From Anisakis pegreffii (Eukaryota; Nematoda; Chromadorea; Rhabditida; Anisakidae), in the NCBI GenBank assembly GCA_035041965.1, contig JAPYMA010000663.1:79131-143130 (forward strand): DNA of 64,000 nt, given 5' to 3'. The translations under genes and the position numbers were made by a program. The notes under the pieces were generated by a model. That model was not told where the DNA came from. It made no database searches and saw only the letters and a list, made by a program, of their open reading frames with translations. Positions 36,110 to 49,569 of this stretch are shown one piece after another (positions within the stretch are counted from its first letter, which is position 1; the number at the start of each line of letters is the position of its first letter).

Positions 36110-39100
36110 CACGTGTGTATCAGCGATATAATCATTTTATACTTAACGTTAGATATCTGAACTTTTATTTTTATCCCCAAATCATCACAATTCGATGCTG
36201 GTTCTGGACGTTTATTAGGAAGAAAAACAATCTTCAATCAAAATATGATGTTGTTGTTTCGATGAATACAAGAAATGCCCTATCACTTTAGTCACTACAT
36301 AGCAATCGTTGTTGCATCGTACCATTTAGTTTTCTGAATTCTTTTCCTGAACCTACATTATTCACGATCGTTTTCACCATTCACACTTCGCTTAATTCAC
36401 CCATACGTAATGCCTGATAGCAGTACAAAATTGTGATTTCATCACCTCATTACTCACGATTTGCATCGGTGTGCAGCAATTTCTGAATTATATTTCATAA
36501 TAATATCTTGAAGAACAACAGTTCGCAGTAACATTAACGATTCATTAACAGTCATTGAAAATGGCAGTTATGACTGACTCGTACTCATTATCGCTTGATT
36601 ACACCACTGACTGAATCATGCTGCCTTTCCTTACTCTACTCATTTAGTCTCATTTCTTATACTTAATTGTTTTCAGCGATTCTTTTCAAGAAGAGTGTAA
36701 ATTATGATTGATCAAAATATAACGTGAAGTGGCATCAGTTGAGGTCACTCGTTCACGTGACTAAGTAACGTCGCGATTAACGTGATTCTGCTGAAACTTT
36801 CATCGTTTGAGATCTGAGGAATCAACTGAAATTTGGTTGATTTGATTGCAGCAGAATTTTCAGCTGATTCATCTGGTTACGAATTAAATTCGGTCGTTTC
36901 CATGTGACGAGATCTGTGGACAATATTGCAGCAGCACTTTTTGTCGATATTTCCTTTCATAATACCAGTTGCTTCTTCGCTTCATGTCCATTTTCAGGTG
37001 TTTTTATTGCTGTTCAGATGGCACCTCTTCTTTCGTCATCATCAAAATCAATCGCATCACTTCTTTTCTGTTATCTTAAACACATATTCGTTCTGTTCCA
37101 TTTCCTTCAATTAATTCTTTTTTCTAAATTACCACTGTTTAGGAGAATCCGACTGTGATGCTTTTAATAGAACCTTTTTTTTGAGAACGAAGTGTAACTT
37201 AAATGTTAAACAGTTGATTAGTCATGAAATGTTTCTATTATTGTAATGGTGTGATGATAGTGATGAGTGTAATGTCGACTGACGTAATAGAAAACGGTTT
37301 ATTTAACGGATTCAAGTGAATTCAACGGAATCACGTCTCATTCATGATATTCTTTTGCGATTTCATCCTCATATTTCCAATGATTCCTGATTATGTGCTG
37401 ATTTTTACTACGAGACTCGAACACTTCAGGCATGTTTGTGTTGATCCTCCTCGAACAGCCGTATAGCGTTCATGTCGGTATGATTCTCGCCATTCTATGA
37501 TATAATCACACAGATCTCCCTCATAAAAGGAATATATTTTTTTTAAATAATGATTTATTTGCTCTAAATCCGAAGATCCAACAACGGCACACATACGCCC
37601 GTTTACTATAATTCAACCAATATCACGGTGGGTCTGACTGATGTGGTAGTTTGATTGGATGTGATCCGTTAGTTTACGTCTGGATTAGGCTGTTTAGTTT
37701 AATACGAATTCGTTTTATGCCAATGTTTATGATAGATGAGGAAATTTATATGGCACATTCACTATGTTATGCATGATATTGTTGTTTGGCTCATCTCAGT
37801 GATAATTTTATAGATTTGCACAATTTCGATCATTGGTATCGATAAAACTATGTCATTTAACCATCACTCAGATGTATCACTAGAAGATGAGCGGTTATTC
37901 ATCGAAAAACTTCGCTTCTTCAGAAACTTCGTAAAGTTGAAATCATTTTGACTGTTACATCCGATTTGAAACAAAATTCAAGTTTTATAGACCGTGAAAC
38001 GTTGTCATTTGTATCAAGACGCCTTCGCTGAACTTTATAGCGAGCATAATTGGTATGTACGAGATTTGAAGTGATCAAACGAAACGTCATAAATGTGCTC
38101 CGTTTGAAACTATTTCATTTCATTGTTGATCGCTTACATCGTTCACAATGAATAACTTTTAGAAAAAAAACTTAAGTCTAAAACTGGTAATAAAATTTGG
38201 GTTTATTGGTTTTAATTGCTCAAAATTCAGTGATTCATGCCTTCTTCTATTCAGAGTTTATCACTTATTGTTAGATTATGATAAATTCACCAAATTCAGC
38301 AAACTTATTTTATTAGTGTTACCGACATCGTCGTTAATCATCATCTCGTCTCATACAAACTCATTCCTCATCCGATACAAATCGCATTATCTGTGCGACC
38401 TTTTCTCTTCTTATAGTCTCCAAACCTTCAGAGAGACAGACATATCCTGCATTACAGGTTTATAACTTGATAAAGTGACCGCATTTTGATGTCTTCCATT
38501 ATTTACAGCGTTACGTTATTCAAACTCTTGATCAGGATTATATGAGATCAGACCTCTCTGTTCACTGTCGAAACTCGATCAGCCAAGATATTCGAATGCA
38601 ATTACTCACTTTACGATATTTGTTGCTCTTCGAAAATGAGAACTCTTGAATGACACTCTTCATATCTGACAAATCTTCAGTGCCCTTACAATTCGTTGCT
38701 GACAAAAGCAGAGCGATTTTTTCGATGCGGACTCGCATTCTCATGAACAATTGGGCAATAATTTCATTTCCATTGATGTTTTCGTTTGCATGTATAATAT
38801 GATACGTTGCATTCATTCCCTGCATGAAATTAATATTCAGTGAGCATATTAATGAAATTCGCAATCCGTGCCTGATAAGGACACCAAGCTGTCGTCACTG
38901 ACTGATGAGCTTACAATCAGATGGGCAGGTTTTCTTTTTGTATGATTGCTGGAATCAGCAGAGTACTTCGGATATATATGCATCGATATTGTTTTCTGCA
39001 TTCACTTCACAAAACTTTGCATTGTATTCCACCTAAACGCCGCTTCATTTCAAGAATACGATACGTATGAGTGTCAGTCGAGTTTCTCGAATGATACAGT

Positions 39101-42100
39101 AATAAAAGTTTCAATCGAATAGTCTACATCGAACCATCCCTATCATCATCATCTGTCCGTATGTGACCCTTGCCTCAACGCTCGTTTCATATCGTACCTT
39201 ATATTTACTAACATTCACTTCTCCTCTATTCAGTTCCTCTAATTTTCAAACGTTACTTATCGTGATGATGATCCGTCATATCGCGGTTTCAGTTCACTCT
39301 TCGCGCCCTCATTGTAACTTCCTCCGATACTATTCATCACTGGAATGTGTCTCATCAAAGAATCGTTGAATGAAAGTTGTGGAATGATTAATAACGCAAT
39401 ATGTGAATGCAGTACGATGTGTTTGATTCAGAATCGTATTGGAGTTTAATGATTGTCATCAATGGGTTTAGTGAATTCCACTCTGAATTTATTCGAACTT
39501 ACTTACAATAACCGCATTTACGGATATGCATTTCGTACACTCCTTTGGTATTGCGTATACCCTGAAGTGTATACCTACCAGTTTCAATCGTATGCTCGTT
39601 TCTTAACATAAGTAACCTTGTTCACGATGTACCGTTTCGTACCTTTCACAGTTCTTAATCACATCATTGACTCCTACTCGAATGTTTATTATTATAATTT
39701 GTTTTAATTTCCATCACTGTTGGGGTATTATCCGTTATCATATGAAGTCATTGTTACTGGTACGTTGATCTATTGCTCTATCAGTTTTCGCCTTTTCACA
39801 TATCAGAAATGATGCGTTTACTCATCAATAACTCAAAATCACTTAATGGAAATCTTCCAGGTGAGATTGATCTTCGTTTACCGATTGGGGGAATTCACTT
39901 TTGAGAAGAAGATGGATGAAGATATGTTCTTGAAGCGATATTATATTGAGTATGTAGTTGTGGTGAAGAGTGTATTGAACTGAAATCGCTTTGAATTGAA
40001 CTGAAACATAATGTTTTGACTGACTTTGATATTTGTTCTTGATTAGCAGTTTTAAGAAACAATAAAATATTATCACGGCAAGTGCACATCTTTCATAGTT
40101 GCTGCTCTCGTTGCACATTTCTCACTTTCGGTTGTTTCAGTCCATACATCAGCAGAATACCAATAGCTGTTGTCTATGTGTGTTGCTATCATTCTACAAA
40201 ATCTCGTGCCTGCAACTAATTGTAAATTATTCTTACTGCTTTCGCATGAATGCTTTCGTTTTGTGTAAATGACAGTGTTTCGATAAGATTTTGTTCTACT
40301 GCATATCATCGCAGCAGCACATTGATGTTTCGATAGAGTACTTCATTTCGAAAAAATTATTTACAGTTCAGATTTGAAGCAATGGCACTCCAGATGTGCA
40401 AGTGAAACTGCTCGATTTCATGAAAGCTTAATGTAAAATACGAACAACTTCAGTTAGTTACAGCATAAATTTAGCGGTGAAATTCTTCAACTTATTTGGT
40501 ATGAAGTGAAGTGAACGGATGAGAGTGTATAGTAGTAAGTAGTACATTGGATAATATTTTAATAGATGTATTGAGATGTCACGATGGGCTGTATCACATC
40601 AAAGTATGCGTAAACGATAAGTGCTTACTTAAACATCTCGTTCTATTGAACTGAATAATAATAATCATTCTAGCAACAGTCACAATCAACGTTTATTGAG
40701 TGGTCAGAAATGTTGACACAGGTGATATAATTTGAAATCATATCAGATGTTATGATATGATCAAGTGGTATTCAGATAACAACAGTACTGTATTAATTGA
40801 TGTTTGCATTGTTACTCGGACATTTCGTTTCCAATTTTTTCATAAACAGTCTTACAATTAGTTAATTTTTCGTAAACAGTCTTAGTTGTTGTTGAGTAAG
40901 CAATACAGAAAGTAGTATAGTAATCAGTAGTGATAGCTAGATCTGAATAGTAGTAATAGTACTGGTAATATGTTCAGCAGTGCAGTTATCTATAGTGGTG
41001 GATGTATCAGAAAACAATTGTTTGCGATAATTGTTAGTGTTGGGTTAAACGGGTGGATGCAGAACAGATGAAGCTGATGGTTTGTGCTGCCTGCAATCAA
41101 CAAGGTATATGATGAAGTAAGTCAGTGTAAGTCTAATTCGGGTAAGACAACATTCTTACTCGATTCTCTCCTCTTCAGTTGTCTTGTCTATTTCATATTA
41201 TAAGTAATAATTGTTAATATTGCTTGGAGCACGGCACCAGCACACAAATCACCTGTTACTTCATCGCTTCCTCTCGCAATGTATTGTTAGAGCACTTTCG
41301 TTCATTGCAAAAATATTTTGAAATTGTTTTTTGTTGTGTTCGGAATTGATATCCTATGACATATTTATTGATAGTCTTACAATCGTTAGTGAAAATCTCC
41401 TCCATCCGCGGATGATCACCATAGTAAGTTGTATAATTTGAGCTTCTACAAGTAGTATAACAATCTATTCGTAATATCAAGTTGAAACCATTCACAGCTG
41501 GAAGCATATAAACTGACACTTGAATTTGCTTCAGCAACTCACTGAATCACTTTCTTCTATCCGTTCTTGACATACGCCACTATTTTTGGGTCATTATGAG
41601 TTTTTATGTGTCAGTGTTCATTTATTTTTACACTGATTTGCATGTATACAGCTGGTAGAATATTTGTGGATGACAAATAACGTCAGTCACAATTAATTCA
41701 GTTTTACTTTTTCGTATCAACCACAAACTGCTGAAAAATGGTATATCGATCCTTGAAGAGTGCTCGTCTTTTTGAATATATAATGAAGTGACTTTGTGGA
41801 ATTGTTCACCATCATAGTTTTATATAACAGAAAATAATCGATCAGGAAATTGTTCTCGAAATTCCATCAGCATTATTTTTATGAATTTGATAACATCGTA
41901 AACGACTTTTAACTTTCTCACGTTTCATGTATTTATGTGCCTCAGGTTAGTGCAAATGTTGCATTTCTGTTTGATCGTGAATATTGATTCTCCAGAAATA
42001 CATGGAGTATTTAAGAGGGTAGCTGTTCGACGATCAGTAAAGTTGTTGCCGTACCGTCAAGAAATGGTCAACTTAAAAATGCATAAATGATTGATGCATC

Positions 42101-45100
42101 TTAACTGATTGCTCGGTGGCCGGTTTAGTGGATAAATTTGTTGTGATTTATTTTTTGTGAATCAATTAGAAGTCAAGAAAACAGATGTGAATGAATATGC
42201 GATTTGTGTATTAATATGAATATGTGTCGATCCGATCCGTGTGACAGTGACATAATTTCGAATAATTGTTGTGCCATTCGGTGTGAGTGTATTTGAATTG
42301 ATGTATATGATGAAGTATAGTATGCAGCGATGTTACTCGTTTATAAACAAATTCTTTTGTTTTATCTTGACGCTCGTTTAACCTTTTTATTGAACATGAC
42401 ACGATCGTTTCTTGCATTATAGGCTGATTATTTTTGGTTGTTCGCATTTATTTGGATTGTCACTGTGATTGTTAATCGACTTTGACAGCTCCTCATCCTA
42501 TACGATACCTATCATCACACTCTTATCATAGTATTCTATCCGTCCACTCAGCACAAACACAAGCACACTGTTCGTGTTCTCAAATGTTTTTATGTCATTA
42601 TCATTATCCTGCAAACGTTTAAGTAATTCACTGCAAAGTGAAACTTTACGTAGAGCGATATTAAACGTGAGTGAGCATGTGAACGTACGTGATTGATTTT
42701 GATACAGTGTTGCACTTCTCGGGCGAATCTCCTTTTGGTGAGATTTTCCAGAATCGTCACGGTAAAAGAAAACTGAAAATGTATAGATTTTGTAAAGACA
42801 CTGACCAGCACGTTGTCTCAATCTGCATTCATGTCCATAGCATTCTCTTCGCCAGATTTCATCGCTGTCTAATACGGGTGAGGGTGTTTTGCGATTTCGA
42901 AGTTGTTTATAAATAAATGGTCATGAAAGCAACAGAGTCGTTGACATAGTTTTTGCATACTGTTCAACAAATTTATCAACACATCTATCTCATTAGTATT
43001 TTTGGTGAATTTTTACTCGGAATCTACTGGAGGATCGTCATGGTCGTTCCTCTTAATGAATAGAAGTAATAAATGATAGTCGAGTAAGTTGTTTACTGCT
43101 TAAAAACTTGAGGTATTTGTCCGTATGCACGAAAACGTCACATTAAATGTGTGTATGTGTTTCTTTTTGATCGTACTATTTTATGCGTTCAGTTCTTTTC
43201 CAAGTTTCTTACACATTCACAGTCAGTACTTCAAAACTTCTTCTTCTTGTTGTTCAGATCGTTCATAACCGATAACTTGTGAAATGTTTCCCATCCATTA
43301 TACTAATGGGAATCAATCATTTCGTTTGCTGAAATCGCTTTCTTCTTGTGATAATAATATCCATCGAATGTGTGATAGTGTATAGTCGGTTGTATCGTGG
43401 AAGAGTAACTCTTCAGTAACCTTGTTGTTATTCGTTAATTTTGACCTATTTCAGCGCAACCGCTGCCGAAGTTTTGAATGATAATTTGAAGATGCTCATT
43501 TTACAGTATTCAACTAGATCAGAGTAACGCAACGTTTGCAAGGTGCGTTTGCAATTCAAGACATATTTCCAAGTCTCATCTGATAAGTTCCGTTCAATTG
43601 ATAAGTTTTACAATCCGATCAGCATCATGTCAACTTAGCACTAAACATCAGCGTCTTAAAATTCGATGAATATTCAATTTTGATTTCGTTTCTTAAAAAT
43701 ATGTAAACCATTGCAAGCATTCCGTCGTATTCATTTGTCATATTTATGTTGTGACTGAAAATCCATTGCTTGATTTAATGTAAGTTTTTGGCCAAAAAAA
43801 GTGGATTTCAAGAAATTAAATGCGAGTTGAATGAGAGAAGAGGACATGACTTTAAAAAAATATTATAATAGTTAGAGTGAATGTAATGCGGTCGGTCATC
43901 AGGCACATGCATTTTTGAGCATGCATTCATCCATGTAACGTATTATACAATTACCGTACAAATAAAACAACGTTTCGGTAGAAGTGATTGACTTCTGAAA
44001 TTGAAAGAAGTATTGTAATGTGATGTAAAGATGACGACGATCGCACTGATGATGTTTTGTTCTATTTCGTTCATTTCAAGTACCAATTTCTAAACTTGTT
44101 CCAATATTTATTCATCATCACTATATCTTCAATTCATAACGCACATGTGTGTATGCCCGGATCCAGTTGTCCTCATTCGATTCTTCATCATTCTTAATCT
44201 ATCTCTATCTGTACACCACCCGTTTAATTCGATTCCATCCATTCCAATCAAACAACTTACATCTTTATCTTCTATACAAATCTTTACCTTGTTGTTTCGT
44301 TAAAAGTTGGTCATTGAAGAGCGTGATGAGATGTTCTAAGAGCCGTATCATCATCATCACATCTCTATTGCATTATATAATTAATTTTGAAAATATGAAT
44401 AATCCTGATTCGTCAAAAATGTTTACGAATGTGCGCATTGTTGTTTCGTTTTGATATCATCACATTACTGACTGGGCGTAACTGGTTTGATTTATTTGAA
44501 AGTTTACGCAGTATTGCAAAATTCTCAATTGTGCCGGTCTCTCTGATTAAAAAAAAAAAAAGAAAGGAAGAAAACCCATTTCATATTAAACAGTAAACAT
44601 TTTCTACGATAATCAGTAGAGTTTGAAGTGCATGAGAGCGATAGAAACAAGCCCTAGTTTGTAGTCGAAAACTGTTTCTTCGGTAGTCTTCAAGAAATTT
44701 ATGCTTTCGAGTGATAAGTAGACGAATGAAACAAAATTTTCTGTCATCTAGAACGCAGTGCCATCAATGAACAACGCAGCATCAGACTTTACTGTGAGAT
44801 TGGTACTTCGCTGGTTGTCTTCTTTTTTGTGAGAAGTCATTCATTAATCTGAATAATAATAATAATAATTTAAATCTGAAATAGATTTTTATTTATTAAT
44901 GTAAACATTCATTAATCTAAAATAATCTAAATCTATGCAAATTTTTTGTCGATTCATTGACAGTTTGTTTTTCGATGTATTATTTATTTTACAGTTTTGA
45001 ATTGGTTTTTGTTTCATGATAAGCGCAATATATCGTTGCAGTATAGTTGATGAATGGTGCTTTTTCACCGGCGCAGCATGTTTCTGTTACTGTACCATAT

Positions 45101-45705
45101 CATCTTACAATGAATGTTTCATGCTTCGATTCCAATACAACTTTTGAATCACTGCTATTCCATCGTGATGTCTAGACTATTGCTTTATTGATGCTTCAGA
45201 AATGTTCTCGAATCGATGATTTTATTCCTCTAAAATAGTCTGAACGTTTCAAATTGCATATCGTCTTATTTATTGCATGCATCAGTTTGTGCATGCATGC
45301 TTCGATGTGCTGCATGCAAGATCGATCGTCTTGTACATCTTGTTGTATGCAAATCAAAGTAGCATTTGCTTTTGATGAGGATCATCCTCTTGCACGGATT
45401 AACTTGGAGCATTCTTGCTGAATTGGATGGAAGTGAATTAATTCTGTTGCAATTTTGTTCGGTTCGAAGAATGTAGCGATGAATCTGATGTTGTTTGCAG
45501 TCTGAAATGCTCATTGAAATGACCACTGTAATACTTGGAAGGTGCGTTACAAAATGCATCACAGTAAAGTATTCTTCACCTGTCTTCGACTCCATTTTAT
45601 TCATTTTTACAACTCCAATAAATGTAATAATGCTGACATGAGTTGATGAAGAAAGTCGAATTGCGTTTCGTATTACTGTTACCATCTTATCTCATACTCT
45701 GCTAA

Positions 45706-45706
<1 letters not shown>

Positions 45707-45750
<44 letters not shown>
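45707..45750. repeat. (ATT)n microsatellite
   Basis: About 44 bp of uninterrupted ATT repeats. Confidence 0.95.
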
Positions 45751-48700
45751 GCTGTAAAGTATCATATGAATGCTGAAACGATACTGTCTACATTATATCA
45801 TGTTCATTGCATCTTCCATGCTCGAATATACCATAAGTTGTACTGTTCCACACAACCGAATAGTTACTAACCTCATTCCCATGCATTCCCACTCGATTAT
45901 TTTTGAAGTGTTGGTGATTCTTTCTGCCGCCTCAGAATGCCTTTTTTATGGAATTTTTGTTTTCGAACATCTGATTTGTAATAGACGTTATTGGTGTATC
46001 TGATCAGCCTTATTTATCTTTAATCTCATCATTCCCTCAGCACTACCAGTGAATGCACACTTTTTTCATTCACTCAAGTGAAAACCTACCTCTTCGATCA
46101 TTCGTTGATAGTACTGTTGAAAAATGATAATCCGTTGATCTTTCATAATCCATCTTTCATAATCCGTTGCAACTCTGCGCCAGTTAGTAATCATGCTGAG
46201 ACACTGATTATCATGTGCTGCAACAAATGAACTTCTTTCGTCCAGTGCACATTCGAACTCAGTGATAATTTACAACGGAATCTTACATTACATTGGACTA
46301 CCTTACTGTTCACAAGAAATGCATGATGAAATGATTATGGAGTACCTTTATGGCAAATATTACTATTCATTGAGAATATATCTGTTTCACCTACGCACTT
46401 GTTACGCCCTTCTTGAAATATTCTATCGTATAATATTTCTTATTAATGCTATAATCGATTGTCAGATATCGATGTTGTAATCGACTGTAATTCGTTCTGC
46501 AGTTGATCATTTTATATCTGTTATGTATTATTTGCTTATTTTTGAAGTATTGTTTTCGGTTTTATATAATACAAAAAATCACCGATTGAATGGTGTAATT
46601 GTTTTTTTGGGGGCGTAGTTGAATTTACGAGAATGTTGTGTGCATACGTTGAATATGAAGAAATCATTGGAGAAGTTGAAACACGAAAAAATTTGTCGAG
46701 CTGTCCACGAAAAACGCTTTAGAATGCATCAGTAATCATTTAAAGTATTTCTGATGATTTTTTCTGCTTTTTATCAAAAAATGAAGTATACATGCTTTTT
46801 TGCTTCACTTCCGTGTTTGTTGCCGTTGAATGTGACATATACCGATCTTAGTATTTGAGTTCTTCCCTGATGAATTGAAAACTGAATCAATTGCACTTTT
46901 GCGAGGGCAGCAGCAGCAGCGAATCACAGCGACATATTTATAAATCTGTTCTGAATTGGTATCGTTTCGTCGAATGTAATTTACAAAAGGTTTTTTGATA
47001 ACCGTTGGAATCCAGAAAACTGTTGACGAAAGGGAAGTGTTCGGAAACGAATAGCACCAAAAACATCAAGTGAAATGCGTTGACACTTCCCAGTTGCGCG
47101 TACTATTATCCTTCTGTCATCTAAAAATATTCATTTTTCAGTCAGCTTATTTTGAGTTTGATCTGGATTAAAGAGTTTGATCTTTTTCGTAGCGTTTTCC
47201 TATTTGATGCCGGCAGTTCAAGTGATTCAACTCTTGAATGCACATTTTCCGATAGTATTTGCTTGCGCATTGTATTCGAATAACTTACAATAGAAATTTA
47301 TGTGATTCCTTACAATTAGCATGAATTATTTTAGCTGGCAAGTGGCAAACCCTATATAGGTGTACTTTCATTCATTTTGGGTCTAAACCTGGGCATAAGA
47401 TGGAGCGTAAACCTAAGATCAAGCATGCTCCTGCACTTGAGGCTAATTCAAATGAATGAAGTTAGAACACACTCCGTTGCAATGGTGCACCAGGATTAGC
47501 GTTTGGGTAGATTTTAAACAATCTGAGCAGATCATCTGCCCAACAGCATTCCGCAGCTTCTGAAGATCATTTTCAATAGCTTTTTTAATTTCTCTCCTCT
47601 CGTTATGTCATCTTATCTGCGAATCTTTCAAATCCTTTTTCGTTGCTGTTTACTTTATGTTGAACTTGATAGTATATGCTAACCCACTGAAGATATCTTT
47701 GCGATATTATGCAATATACACAAATAGTATTTGATAGTCGAATATAATACTACCACAAAGTGTGCCTAATTATAATGGATGTGGTTATATTGCTGATACT
47801 CTTTCGTTTCTAATGCTATCATTCTAAGCTCTCAAGAAACACTTATAACCAACAATTGCGCAATGTTAGGACATCTTGTTATGCCTATACCATAGACGAT
47901 AATAGCGATGATGATAACGTCAATACGCAACTCTAACTAACTTGATCTGATTCGAACTCGTTATCGGATGGTCAGAGCAGTCTAACTTGTCAGAGAATCT
48001 TAATGAGTTCATCTTACTACCTATAATCCAGCATCTTACATAGGGAACGCAAAGATAAGCATACACCATCTTTATTTATGCAGTTTTCATTTAAGGCATT
48101 GATAGACTGTATGTGTTAATTGATCTACATCTTAAATTTTACTATTAAGTAATAAATCTCGCGAATTCTTTCCCTCACCATGTCTGCTTTTCCGAAGTTC
48201 CCAGTTTTTGACCTTGGATAAATATAAGCGATTGAATTGAGTAATCATTATATATTGATAACAACATCATTTTTTAATATCTTCATTTGCATCTCGTTTT
48301 CATTGCGCTGTCAATCAAGGTTAACCTTAAATGTCAAAAGATGCGATCGTTGAGAGACAACAGTTAGTTTTCTGCTAATTGATGATGAATAACGTTGCAC
48401 CCGTCTGAGATTGTGACTCACGCTCTCTCATAGTGATGTGGATTCAAATCAGGTGCTTGAATTCAAATCAAACACAAGTCAACGATTGAGTGATTGAAAA
48501 GTATTCTATCGTTATAATAAAGAATTGTTGCGCTTGGCTGGCATCTAACAAGCCCACATTCAAACAGCAAACACACGTTTCGATTCAAATGAACAGTCGC
48601 ACCGCACCCTCTATATGAATGAATGATTTGAAAAATTTCAAAAAAACAAATCTTTTCATCAGCAATCATCAATTATGTACGGGTGTGTGTGTCCTTTAAG

Positions 48701-49557
48701 GGCGATGACCTCAAAGGAGCTCCTGGTTCCTTGATATATCTGCCAAAATAATGCACAAATATTCAAATACTTAGAATTCGCAACAAAATGACTAAAAAGG
48801 ACAGATCAAAATAATGATTAATGATCAAATGATCAAGACTGAACCAATTCTAAGAGGTACACTGTCAATATCTTAACGAAGCATTTGACCATGCACTGAA
48901 TCAAGAAAATCAAATCACTTAATCATGCTATGCAATTCTAAAATGCTAGGCAATTCTAATTTCGTCTCCTCTCATCGAAAAAATGCCACCATCCATTTAT
49001 CAGCAATCTGACATTTTTCACAAATAACGGAAGGCGTAATAAGATCTTATCTCATCATCATCTCCGTAATCGCAGAATTCAACTATACCAATGCTCATTC
49101 CCACAAAAATGCATTCGACACGTAGATCGATGAAAGATTTTGCAATTCGTATTGATAGATTTCGGATTTCCTGTTGAGCATCATCTCTCTGAAACATCAT
49201 TTCATTTAGTCAATTGGTCTCATAGATGTATGCTGAATTTTGTTACTTCATGCAATCCGTCTTCATCTACAGTTCAGAGAGGACTGATTGGATTTGATCT
49301 TCACTGTCGATTGAATGTACATTTGCATGTTTGTGGGCGATTCGATATATTAACGTTAAACACAGTCAAATGTGAATTGTGCAGCAGTATGAAATGTTCG
49401 GGAAACACTTCATGAATTAAGAATATCCCATGCAATGAACACTAAAATGTTTCAAACATGTGCTTTGAATAAAGATACTGTCAAAGAAACACATAACTGA
49501 CCAAGTAAATGGATTACTATATGATTGGGAATGATAAGAAGCTATAAAGCAAAATTT

Positions 49558-49569
49558 CTATTTTCAGAC
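49558..49569 (+). promoter_or_regulatory. Probable spliced-leader acceptor
   Basis: TATTTTCAG ends two bases before the ATG of the CDC25 gene. A strong 3' splice site directly before a start codon is the usual sign of trans-splicing in nematodes. It could instead be the acceptor of an ordinary intron in the 5' UTR. Confidence 0.5.

Larger units (their letters stand above)
24973..49569. other. 24.6-kb gene-poor region
   Basis: No recognised protein, tRNA, rRNA or snRNA was found. Open frames over 60 codons occur at about the rate expected by chance in AT-rich DNA. Identified contents are a 358-bp hAT element (30959-31316), a second possible element (29611-29989) and two ATT microsatellites. 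A few frames bounded by good splice signals may be exons of one or more fast-evolving genes, mostly on the minus strand (for example 38610-38819). Parts could also be regulatory DNA or long 5' introns of the CDC25 gene. Confidence 0.5.

Noticed and set aside
36058..36291. Frame beginning with a run of leucines
   Set aside because: Created by the TTA microsatellite.
37391..37594. 67-codon minus-strand frame with Cys-x-x-Cys near its end
   Set aside because: Slightly GC-enriched and ATG-initiated, but isolated and without homology that I recognise. Not enough to call a gene.
47930..47975. GTTCGAATC (minus strand) as a tRNA B box
   Set aside because: No A box or stem pairing at the required distance.
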